From positions 1 through 64,000 of the forward strand of contig JAFVXW010000073.1 of assembly GCA_017500935.1 (NCBI GenBank): DNA of 64,000 bases. Reading direction: 5' to 3'. This DNA comes from Lachnospiraceae bacterium (GTDB lineage: Bacteria; Bacillota; Clostridia; Lachnospirales; Lachnospiraceae). Every line of letters starts with the position of its first letter. Position 1 is the first letter of the stretch. Shown here piece by piece: positions 48,363 through 56,135 of the stretch. The notes under the pieces are model-generated. The model was given only the letters and a program-made list of their open reading frames with translations. It searched no databases and was not told where the DNA came from. The position numbers were made by a program, and so were the translations under genes.

Positions 48363-48482
48363 ATGAAATGTCAGATATCAGGCGACAGTACAGGCCCTGG
48401 GCGAAGTAGTAAAACCGACAATCGAATAGGAGAATCGCAATGGAGAACAAAGAAAGAATTCCTGCGGTACAGGAATTATTAA
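48363..48482 (+). CDS. possible 39-codon leader ORF overlapping mgtE
   Basis: An ATG with an excellent AAAGGAGGTGG site opens 39 codons beginning MKCQISGDSTGPGRSSKTDN, and it stops inside mgtE in another frame. It resembles no family that I know. Translating it could control initiation of mgtE, as leader peptides do for some magnesium transporters, but this is an inference. It could also be a chance match. Confidence 0.35.
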   Translation: MKCQISGDSTGPGRSSKTDNRIGESQWRTKKEFLRYRNY

Positions 48483-49789
48483 ACGAACGGAAATATACCG
48501 CGCTTCGTCAGTATCTGGAAGAGCTGAATGAAACGGACATTGCAGAGATACTGGAGGAAATGGACAATGAAGACATGCTCCGGTGTTTCAGGATTTTGCC
48601 CAAGAGCCTTGCTGCGGATGTGTTTTCCTATCTGGATACGGATAATGCACAGTACATTATTACTTCCATCTCTGATAAGGATGCAGGTCAGATCCTGGAT
48701 AATCTGATGACCGATGACGCGGTTGACTTTCTGGAAGAGATGCCTGCCAATGTGGTAAGAAGAGTGCTTGCCAGTGCAAGTCCGGAGACCAGACAGGATA
48801 TCAATCATCTGCTGCAGTATCCGGAGGATTCTGCCGGCAGTATCATGACGGTGGAATTTATCGATCTGAAGGCCAATCTGACTGTTGCACAGGCAATAGA
48901 ACGTGTCCGTGTGCTGGCGGTTGACAGTGAAACGATTAATTATTGTTTTGTATTGGATGACAGACGCAAGCTGATCGGTATTGTGGCACTGCGCCAGCTT
49001 CTTTTGCAGAAGCAGGACGCGCTGATCGGTGATATTATGGATGAGGATGTGATCAGCGTTTATACATTGGCTGACCAGGAGGAAGTTGCGGATCTGTTCA
49101 TGAGATATGACTTTTCTGCCATGCCGGTAGTGGACAAGGACGGACGTCTGGTGGGCGTGATCACTGTCGATGATATCATGGATATCGTGGAAGAAGAGAC
49201 CACGGAAGATATCGAGTTGATGAACGCGATCGTGCCCGGTGACAAGCCTTATATGAAGACGGGAACCTTTGAACTTTGGAAAAGCAGGATTCCGTGGCTG
49301 ATGTTATTGATGATTTCCTCTACCTTTACCGGAAAGATCATTGCTTCTTTTGAGGATGCCTTAAGTGCCTGCGTTGTACTGACCGTGTTTATTCCCATGC
49401 TGATGGGAACAGGCGGCAATGCGGGGGGGCAGGCGAGTGCGACCATTATCCGCGGCCTTTCCGTGAACGATATTGAATTTGCAGATCTTTTCAGGGTAAT
49501 CTGGAAAGAGGTAAAAGTGGCTTTTTTCTGCGGCATGACGCTGGCAGTGTGTAATTTTGCAAAACTGATGCTTTTTGATAAGACCGGACTGGAAGTGGCA
49601 GCAGTGGTATCTTTGACGATGGCGCTTGTAGTGGTTTTGGCCAAGGTGGTAGGCTGCATGCTGCCTATGCTGGTAAAGCGTATCGGACTGGATCCGGCGG
49701 TAATTGCCAGCCCCTTTATTACAACGGTTGTGGATGCGCTGTCCCTGATGATCTATTTTAAGATCGCAACAACGCTTCTGCATATATAA
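48440..49789 (+). CDS. mgtE: magnesium transporter MgtE
   Basis: Homodimeric magnesium channel of 449 residues. The cytoplasmic N domain (about 1-130, LEEMDNEDMLRCFRILP) and two CBS domains (about 130-255, ending GVITVDDIMDIVEEE) gate the pore. Five membrane helices follow from about 280, with the selectivity-filter segment GTGGNAGGQASATIIRGL. The ATG follows TAGGAGAA. A short, strongly initiated ORF overlaps its start. Confidence 0.95.
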   Translation: MENKERIPAVQELLNERKYTALRQYLEELNETDIAEILEEMDNEDMLRCFRILPKSLAADVFSYLDTDNAQYIITSISDKDAGQILDNLMTDDAVDFLEEMPANVVRRVLASASPETRQDINHLLQYPEDSAGSIMTVEFIDLKANLTVAQAIERVRVLAVDSETINYCFVLDDRRKLIGIVALRQLLLQKQDALIGDIMDEDVISVYTLADQEEVADLFMRYDFSAMPVVDKDGRLVGVITVDDIMDIVEEETTEDIELMNAIVPGDKPYMKTGTFELWKSRIPWLMLLMISSTFTGKIIASFEDALSACVVLTVFIPMLMGTGGNAGGQASATIIRGLSVNDIEFADLFRVIWKEVKVAFFCGMTLAVCNFAKLMLFDKTGLEVAAVVSLTMALVVVLAKVVGCMLPMLVKRIGLDPAVIASPFITTVVDALSLMIYFKIATTLLHI

Positions 49790-49814
49790 CGAGTCAGCTA
49801 CGGAGGAATAATTT

Positions 49815-50567
49815 ATGAAATTGATCTCCTGGAATGTCAACGGGCTTCGGGCCTGCGTGACGAAGGGATTTATGGATTTTTTTAATGAAATGGATGCTGA
49901 TATCTTCTGCGTACAGGAGACCAAGCTCCAGCCCGGACAGATTCAGATGGATCTGCCCGGTTATCATCAGTACTGGAACAGTGCCGTAAAAAAAGGCTAT
50001 TCCGGTACCGCAATTTTTACCAGACAGGAGCCTTTATCGGTGGCTTACGGCATCGGTGTGGAAGAACACGACCAGGAAGGCCGCGTGATCACGCTGGAAT
50101 TTGAAGATTTTTATGTGGTGACGGTTTATACGCCCAATTCCCAGCGGGAACTGACCCGGCTGGAATACCGCATGACATGGGAAGATGCTTTTCTTTCCTA
50201 TTTAAAAGGGCTTGAAAAGAACAAACCTGTGGTCTTTTGCGGCGATCTGAATGTAGCACATAAAGAAATTGACCTTAAGAATCCCAAAAGCAACCGGAAA
50301 AATGCCGGTTTTACCGATGAAGAGCGCAATAAGATGAGTGTTCTTTTGGAAAACGGTTTTGTGGATACCTTCCGCTATTTTTATCCGGATTTAAAAGATG
50401 TCTATTCCTGGTGGTCTTATATGGGACAGGCCAGAGCCAAGAACGTAGGTTGGCGTATTGACTATTTTATCACTTCTGAAAGCCTGAAGGACAGGCTGGT
50501 GGATGCAAAGATTCATATGCAGGTTATGGGATCGGATCACTGCCCTGTAGAATTGGAAATTCGATAA
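49815..50567 (+). CDS. xth: exodeoxyribonuclease III
   Basis: DNA-repair nuclease of 250 residues. [11 protein letters not shown], the metal-binding Glu in [22 protein letters not shown] and the C-terminal [10 protein letters not shown] are all intact, matching class II AP endonucleases (ExoA/Xth) that cut at abasic sites. The ATG follows GGAGGAA. The last codons (E-I-R-stop) are part of a 16-base repeat duplicated 140 bases downstream. Confidence 0.95.
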   Translation: MKLISWNVNGLRACVTKGFMDFFNEMDADIFCVQETKLQPGQIQMDLPGYHQYWNSAVKKGYSGTAIFTRQEPLSVAYGIGVEEHDQEGRVITLEFEDFYVVTVYTPNSQRELTRLEYRMTWEDAFLSYLKGLEKNKPVVFCGDLNVAHKEIDLKNPKSNRKNAGFTDEERNKMSVLLENGFVDTFRYFYPDLKDVYSWWSYMGQARAKNVGWRIDYFITSESLKDRLVDAKIHMQVMGSDHCPVELEIR

Positions 50568-50711
50568 CTTGTCAACAGGTCTGCGCATTCACTGCGCAGA
50601 CCGTGAAAAAATGATTCAAGAGTGAGCAAATCCCATCAGCGAAGCTGATTTTATTGGATTTGCGAAACGTAACTGTGAAGGTACTGAGCAGTTACGAAAT
50701 TCGATAACTTG
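50556..50711. repeat. 140-bp structured element bounded by 16-base direct repeats
   Basis: GAAATTCGATAACTTG occurs at 50556-50571, covering the end of xth, and at 50696-50711. Between them are three hairpins: a perfect 10-bp GGTCTGCGCA stem (50578-50602), GCAAATCC/GGATTTGC enclosing ATCAGC-GAA-GCTGAT (50626-50663), and CGTAACTG/CAGTTACG (50668-50696). There is no gene. It looks like an insertion with a target duplication or a tandemly copied gene end. Confidence 0.6.
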
Positions 50712-50714
50712 GAC

Positions 50715-50742
50715 TTGACAGAATAAAAAATAACGCTATTAT
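50715..50742 (+). promoter_or_regulatory. promoter of the pheS T-box transcript
   Basis: TTGACA at 50715-50720 and TATTAT at 50737-50742, spacer 16, just after the 140-bp element. Confidence 0.6.
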
Positions 50743-50759
50743 ATTAAAGTATATGAGTA

Positions 50760-51054
50760 AAATAATGCATACGGTGAAACTGTGTAAGTAGCAGACATTG
50801 TGTATCCGACAGAGAATGGGTATCGGCGGCTGGAAGTACCCTGGATCAGATGTTTTGGTAATTGTGAAGTAACAGCGCGATTACTTTCAGCGAATTTCAG
50901 CAGCGGAGTATTCTGTGAAAAGCATACAGAAGTATGGCATAAGCAGAGTGGTTGTGCACACGCAAAGCAGCACATAAAAGAGCAGAAGAAGATTCTGAAT
51001 TTGGGTGGTACCGCGGGTAATGGCTCGTCCCTTTGGGGACGGGCCTTCTTTGTT
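50760..51054 (+). ncRNA. T-box riboswitch controlling pheST
   Basis: The T-box consensus GGGTGGTACCGCGG lies at 51003-51016, followed by a terminator stem (51022-51031 with 51036-51045) and a U-rich tract. Upstream is a Stem I region with GGCGGCTGGAAG in its distal loop. Uncharged tRNA-Phe should favour the antiterminator. The Phe specifier UUC was not placed with certainty; candidates are 50885-50887 and 50896-50898. A further GCCTTCTTTGTT hairpin follows at 51043-51079. Confidence 0.88.
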
Positions 51055-51089
51055 CACCATTCTGGTAAACAAAGAAGGCGCTCCGCTGT

Positions 51090-51168
51090 GGATGTGCGCT
51101 CGCGCGTAGGGGAACTATAGTCTTACGGCAATCGCGCTCGGCACAGAGTGTGCACTGCAGTGCACACT
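51090..51168. repeat. GC-rich dispersed repeat, copy 3
   Basis: CTTACGGCAATCGCGCTCGGC at 51122-51142 matches the reverse complement of 41836-41856 in all 21 bases. Next to it, a perfect 24-base palindrome GAGTGTGCACTG/CAGTGCACACTC lies at 51146-51169. It sits between the T-box terminator and pheS. Confidence 0.65.
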
Positions 51169-51204
51169 CAATGAAACATTTACAAACAGAAATGAAAAGA
51201 AGCA

Positions 51205-52251
51205 ATGACAACAGCAGAAGTAAGACAGAGCTTCCTGGCAGCGTTGAATGCAGTTGGTTCCATGGACGAACTGGAACGCATCAGAGTAGAATATGTCGGC
51301 AAAAAGGGATATGTCACCGAACTGTTAAAGGGAATGAAAGACTTATCCGTAGAAGAAAAAAAGACCTTCGGTCAGGAAGTTAACGTCCTGAAAAACGAAG
51401 TCAATGAAATGATCTCTGCAAAAAGAGAAGAGATCCATCAGAAGGAACTGGAAGAAGAAAACAATAAGATGCCGGAATTTGACATCTCCATTCCTGCAAA
51501 TTTAAAACGCGGTTCTTATCATCCCATCACTCTGGTCCAGCGCCAGTGTGAAGAGGTATTTAAGTCCATGGGCTTTGCAGTGGAAGATTACAGCGAGATC
51601 GTAACCGACTATGAATGTTTTGAAGCGCTCAACATTCCCAAGGATCACCCCGCAAGAGATATGCAGGATACCTACTATCTGGATAACGGTCAGCTGTTAA
51701 AGACTCATACCTCCGCAGCGCAGAATGCAATTTACAAAAAATATAAAGATGCCCTGATCAATGAAGGCAAGCCCATCAAGGCAATCTTCCCCGGCAGATG
51801 TTTCCGTAACGAAGCAACCGATGCCTGCCATGAAAATACATTCTTCCAGATGGAAGGTGTTATGGTAGATAAGAACATCTCCATTTCCAACCTGATCTTC
51901 TTTATGAAGACCATGCTTTCTGAAGTATTCCAGAAGGATATTAAGGTAAGACTGCGTCCCGGCTTTTTCCCCTTTGTGGAACCCGGTTTTGAACTGGATA
52001 TCAGCTGTCTGATCTGCGGCGGTGAAGGCTGCCCTTCCTGTAAGCACAGCGGCTGGCTGGAGCTTTGCCCCTGCGGCATGATCCATCCTGAAGTATTAAA
52101 AGCAGGCGGCATCGATCCCGATGAATACATCGGTTTTGCATTTGGTCTTGGTCTGACCAGACTTGCCATGATGAAATACGGCGTAAAAGATATCCGTGAT
52201 CTTAACAGCGGTGACTTAAAGTGTCTGGATCAGTTTACCGATGACAAATAA
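51205..52251 (+). CDS. pheS: phenylalanyl-tRNA synthetase alpha subunit
   Basis: Catalytic subunit of the alpha2-beta2 enzyme, 348 residues. An N-terminal coiled coil (about 1-95) binds tRNA. The class II motifs appear as YHPITLVQRQ, PGRCFRNEATDACHENTFFQMEG and GLGLTRLAMMKYG. A zinc-like loop CLICGGEGCPSCKHSGWLELCPCG interrupts the core, as in many Clostridia. The ATG has a weak AAAAGAAG site. Transcribed from the T-box leader and followed by pheT. Confidence 0.95.
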   Translation: MTTAEVRQSFLAALNAVGSMDELERIRVEYVGKKGYVTELLKGMKDLSVEEKKTFGQEVNVLKNEVNEMISAKREEIHQKELEEENNKMPEFDISIPANLKRGSYHPITLVQRQCEEVFKSMGFAVEDYSEIVTDYECFEALNIPKDHPARDMQDTYYLDNGQLLKTHTSAAQNAIYKKYKDALINEGKPIKAIFPGRCFRNEATDACHENTFFQMEGVMVDKNISISNLIFFMKTMLSEVFQKDIKVRLRPGFFPFVEPGFELDISCLICGGEGCPSCKHSGWLELCPCGMIHPEVLKAGGIDPDEYIGFAFGLGLTRLAMMKYGVKDIRDLNSGDLKCLDQFTDDK

Positions 52252-52270
52252 GAAAGGAGCGTGACAGAAT

Positions 52271-54643
52271 ATGTTTTTATCAATGAATTGGATTTCGGAC
52301 TTCGTAGATCTGTCCGGTCTGGATAAACTTGAACTTATCAGCAAATTTTCTCTGTCCACCGCAGAAGTGGAAAATGAGATTTTCTTTAAAGGCAGTGATA
52401 TCAGCGGTATCGTGGTTGCCCGTATCGAATCTGTAGAGGAGCATCCCGAATCCAAAAAGCTGCATCTGTTAAAGGTGGATGCCGGTGACGGTCAGCTTAC
52501 CGAAGTTGTCTGCGGTGCACCAAATGTGCGCGTAGGCATGAAGACTGCATTTGCAAAGGTTGGCGCAAAGATCGGTGAGATCACGATTGCCCCCAGAAAA
52601 CTGGCTGGTTTTACCTCCAACGGCATGTGCTGTTCTGAAAAAGAACTGGGATTGAGCGACAGCCATGAAGGTATTATGGACATCTCTGAAGATGTTGCAC
52701 TTGGCACCGACTTAAAAGAACTTTACGAGATTGACGATATCGTGTTTGAAGTAGACAACAAGTCTCTGACAAACCGCCCTGACCTTTGGGGACATTACGG
52801 CATTGCTCGTGAATTTGCAGCGATCGCAGGCAGACCTTTAAAAGCACTGCCCGTAGCTGATCTGGCTGCATACGAGAACCTGCAGAAAGTGGATGTCAAG
52901 ATTGAAGATCCTCAGTGTCAGCGTTATTCCTGCCTGCAGTTCAATAATATTTCTGTAAGCAAGAGCCCTGTGAACATGCGCATCCGTCTGTTCTACTGCG
53001 GTATGAGAGCAATCAACTTCCTGACTGACTTAACCAACTATCTGATGCTGGAAATGGGTCAGCCCATGCATGCATTTGACTCCCGCAAGGTAGAAAAGAT
53101 CCGCATCAAGCGTTTTGACAAGCCTTTCACTTTCCAGACTCTGGACGGTGTTGAGCGCAATATCGATGAAAATACCCTGATGATCTGCAACGACAACACT
53201 CCTGTTGCCATCGCAGGTATCATGGGCGGTCTGGATTCCGAAATCGTGGAAGATACCACCACTCTGACTCTGGAATCCGCAACCTTCCATGCATCCTCTA
53301 TCCGTAAGTCCTCTGTTCGTTTAGGACACAGAACCGATGCTTCCCAGCGTTATGAAAAATGTCTGGATCCTGAAATGACTGTTCAGGCAATCGCAAGATT
53401 CGTAAAACTGCTGCAGGATATCGACGGCGGTGCAGCTGTGGTGTCTGCCCTGACCGATGAATATGCATTCAAATATGATGATATCAGCCTGACTTTTGAT
53501 AAGGCATTTGTAAACCGCTATGCAGGTATCGAAATTGCAAATGACACCATCGTAAACACCCTGCTTGCACTTGGATTTGGTGTGAAGCTGGAAAACGATG
53601 TGTTCACTGTGGATGTTCCCAGCTGGAGAGCAACCAAGGACGTAACCATGAAGGCAGATATCATCGAAGAGATCACCAGAATCTATGGTTATGACAACTT
53701 CGATGTCAACACTGCATCCGTGCCGATCTCCCCTGTAAGAGCCGGCCAGGAAAAACAGGACGAAGACCGTATCAAGGATATCCTTGTAAAACGTTTCTCC
53801 ATGCACGAACTGCACTCCTACATCTGGGCTTACTATGATGAATACAAAGCTCTGGGCATTGAAGTTGAGGATAATGTGACCCTGCTTGGCGCTGCAAATC
53901 CCAAGATCAAGACCCTGCGCAGATCCATCGTTCCCACACAGTTCTGCCAGGTAAAATCCAACACCGGTTATGCAGATGATTTCGGCGTATTTGAAATCGG
54001 CAGAATCGTAAACGGTTTGAAAGAGGACGGTTCCTGTGACGAACACAAGAAACTGGCAATTACCCTGTATTCCAAGATCCGTTCCACCGAGGAACTGTAT
54101 TTTGAACTGCGTGATATTCTGGCAATTCTGGCAGATGAGATCAAGCACGAAACCTTAAGTTTTGAAAAGGCTTTGGCATCTCACACCTACCAGCATCCCA
54201 AGAACTTAAACAATGTTTACTGTGCAGGCAAAATGATTGGTGAAATCGGCGTGGCAAATGCATCTGTAGCGAAAAAGATTGACAAGAAAGCAAATGTTGT
54301 ATATGCAGAGATCGATGTAGCTGAATTTGCAAAGATTAAAAATGCAAGCATTCACTACGAAGCACCTTCCAAGTTCCCTGCCATCGAAATCGACCTGTCT
54401 TTCCTGTCTGAGACCTATGCGCCCATCGCCAATGCAGTCAAAGCTGCAAACTGTGCACTGATCAAAAATGTGGAAGTGGTTGACATCTACACTGACGACA
54501 ACGGCAAATCCATTACCGTTCGTCTGTACTTCTCCCATGCGGAAAGAACGCTGACCATGGATGAAGTTATGGAAGTGGTTAACGGTATCATCAAGGATCT
54601 GGAACAGACCGGCATTAAGCTGAAAGTGGTTCCGACCGTATAA
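52271..54643 (+). CDS. pheT: phenylalanyl-tRNA synthetase beta subunit
   Basis: A 790-residue tRNA-binding and editing subunit. An EMAP-like domain is seen near 40-150 (VARIESVEEHPESKKLHLL), B5 around 400-470 and the C-terminal FDX-ACB anticodon domain (about 700-790). The core shows VDNKSLTNRPDLWGHYGIARE and RTDASQRYEK. The ATG follows AGAAAGGAG, 19 bases after pheS. A terminator follows. Confidence 0.96.
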   Translation: MFLSMNWISDFVDLSGLDKLELISKFSLSTAEVENEIFFKGSDISGIVVARIESVEEHPESKKLHLLKVDAGDGQLTEVVCGAPNVRVGMKTAFAKVGAKIGEITIAPRKLAGFTSNGMCCSEKELGLSDSHEGIMDISEDVALGTDLKELYEIDDIVFEVDNKSLTNRPDLWGHYGIAREFAAIAGRPLKALPVADLAAYENLQKVDVKIEDPQCQRYSCLQFNNISVSKSPVNMRIRLFYCGMRAINFLTDLTNYLMLEMGQPMHAFDSRKVEKIRIKRFDKPFTFQTLDGVERNIDENTLMICNDNTPVAIAGIMGGLDSEIVEDTTTLTLESATFHASSIRKSSVRLGHRTDASQRYEKCLDPEMTVQAIARFVKLLQDIDGGAAVVSALTDEYAFKYDDISLTFDKAFVNRYAGIEIANDTIVNTLLALGFGVKLENDVFTVDVPSWRATKDVTMKADIIEEITRIYGYDNFDVNTASVPISPVRAGQEKQDEDRIKDILVKRFSMHELHSYIWAYYDEYKALGIEVEDNVTLLGAANPKIKTLRRSIVPTQFCQVKSNTGYADDFGVFEIGRIVNGLKEDGSCDEHKKLAITLYSKIRSTEELYFELRDILAILADEIKHETLSFEKALASHTYQHPKNLNNVYCAGKMIGEIGVANASVAKKIDKKANVVYAEIDVAEFAKIKNASIHYEAPSKFPAIEIDLSFLSETYAPIANAVKAANCALIKNVEVVDIYTDDNGKSITVRLYFSHAERTLTMDEVMEVVNGIIKDLEQTGIKLKVVPTV

Positions 54644-54675
54644 TTTTTGTTTGGCTGTGAAAAGATAGAAAAATA

Positions 54676-54726
54676 AAAGCACATCTGGTTGAGAATGTTT
54701 TGATTCTTGATCAGGTGTGCTTTTTG
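54676..54726 (+). terminator. pheST terminator
   Basis: AAAAGCACATCTG pairs with CAGGTGTGCTTTT around a partly structured loop, followed by T residues. Confidence 0.85.
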
Positions 54727-54779
54727 GGATAAAGTATTCGACACAAGCCTGCGGGAACTGATCGGTATTCTTCTGCGTC

Positions 54780-54808
54780 GTGACAATATAAAAATGATGC
54801 GGTATAAT
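54780..54808 (+). promoter_or_regulatory. promoter of the beta-lactamase-like gene
   Basis: GTGACA at 54780-54785 and TATAAT at 54803-54808, spacer 17. Confidence 0.65.
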
Positions 54809-54838
54809 ACACAGGCATAATTTAAATGGGAGACAGCA

Positions 54839-55990
54839 ATGAAACAACTGAATCAGCAGATATTAGATCAGAAACTGAATGAAAGATTTCAGAAAGATGC
54901 AGCCAATGGCATTATCAGCGGCTGCGCAGCGATCATCTGCCAGAATGGCAGCATTGCATGTGAAAAGTATTTTGGAATGACAGCACCGGAAGGCAAGCAG
55001 CCGGTAACGGAAAAGACCATTTTCCGGCTGGCATCCATGACAAAGCCAATTACAGCGGTGGCCGTCATGATATTACTTTCCAGAGGAGAGCTGAAACTGA
55101 ATGATCCGGTGGAAAAATATCTTCCTGCATACGGCAGTCTGCGCCTTGCGGTACTGGATGAACATAATTATCTGACTGATGCAGGAGAAGTTTCTGAAAA
55201 AGTGACTATTTTGCATCTTCTGACCCATACGTCAGGAATTGGAAGTGCAGAAGTCGGAGAACGTCAGCATGCTTTAATGACAGAAGAGGATAACCGGACA
55301 CTTGAGAATGCGGTGAACTATTTTGCCGGACAGGGGCTTGCCTTTGAACCGTTTACTGCACAGGCATACAGCGGTCTTGCAGCATTTGACGTGCTTGCAC
55401 GCATTGTGGAAGTGATCACCGGAGAAGATTATCAGGCATTTTTACAGAGGGAGATTTTTACGCCCTGCGAAATGAAAGATACGACTTTTTTACCATCTGC
55501 AGAACAGGCTGGGCGCATGATCGTGATGCATAACCGGGAAGCATCAAAAAGTGTGATCGGAGAAACCTTTGAAAACTGTAACTTCTGTACGGTTCCCAAC
55601 ACGCATTATCTGGGCGGCGCAGGACTTGTTTCCACACCGCGGGATTATATGAATTTTGCACAGATGCTGTTAAACAGAGGACGGTTTGGCAGCCGTCAGA
55701 TCATTCCCGGAGAGTTGGTGGATCTGATGGCAACAGCGCATGTTCCGGCAGAAATTATGCCGGGAAATGAGCGTTGGGGATTGGGCGTCCGTGTGATCAC
55801 GCAGGAAGCATACAGGATTCTTCCGGTTGGAACCTTTGGCTGGAGCGGAGCATTCGGAACCCATTTCTGGGTGGACCCCGTAAATCAGGTTACGGCAGTA
55901 TACATGAAAAACTCGTTGTATGACGGCGGCTCGGGAGCTGTTACGGCGTATCACTTTGAAGAGGATGTATTTGCCTGTTTCACTTGCTGA
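54839..55990 (+). CDS. class C beta-lactamase-like serine hydrolase
   Basis: A 383-residue enzyme of the beta-lactamase/esterase EstB/PBP4*-like family. The nucleophile is Ser66 with Lys69 in LASMTKPI. The tyrosine motif appears as AYSGLA, where Gly replaces the usual Asn, and WSGAFGTHFWVDP is the third conserved region. No signal peptide is seen, so it is more likely a cytoplasmic esterase than a secreted beta-lactamase. Monocistronic with its own promoter and terminator. Confidence 0.82.
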   Translation: MKQLNQQILDQKLNERFQKDAANGIISGCAAIICQNGSIACEKYFGMTAPEGKQPVTEKTIFRLASMTKPITAVAVMILLSRGELKLNDPVEKYLPAYGSLRLAVLDEHNYLTDAGEVSEKVTILHLLTHTSGIGSAEVGERQHALMTEEDNRTLENAVNYFAGQGLAFEPFTAQAYSGLAAFDVLARIVEVITGEDYQAFLQREIFTPCEMKDTTFLPSAEQAGRMIVMHNREASKSVIGETFENCNFCTVPNTHYLGGAGLVSTPRDYMNFAQMLLNRGRFGSRQIIPGELVDLMATAHVPAEIMPGNERWGLGVRVITQEAYRILPVGTFGWSGAFGTHFWVDPVNQVTAVYMKNSLYDGGSGAVTAYHFEEDVFACFTC

Positions 55991-56025
55991 CAGCAGCTAT
56001 GTGATTGCAGAATAGAGATTTGCAT

Positions 56026-56058
56026 AAAAAAGCAGTTTTTTTATAAAACTGCTTTTTT
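56026..56058 (+). terminator. terminator of the beta-lactamase-like gene
   Basis: AAAAAAGCAGTTTT (56026-56039) pairs perfectly with AAAACTGCTTTTTT (56045-56058). Confidence 0.9.
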
Positions 56059-56061
56059 GCA

Positions 56062-56089
56062 TTGAGAAACAATGCAGATCAGATATAAT
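56062..56089 (+). promoter_or_regulatory. promoter of the 987-residue gene
   Basis: TTGAGA at 56062-56067 and TATAAT at 56084-56089, spacer 16. Confidence 0.55.
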
Positions 56090-56135
56090 AAAAGAAAAAG
56101 CCTGTGCAGGAGAATAACGTTAAGGAGGAATTGTG

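Noticed and set aside
48287-48439. An M-box (ykoK) riboswitch before mgtE
   Set aside because: The region is too short and lacks the conserved M-box helices and a terminator.
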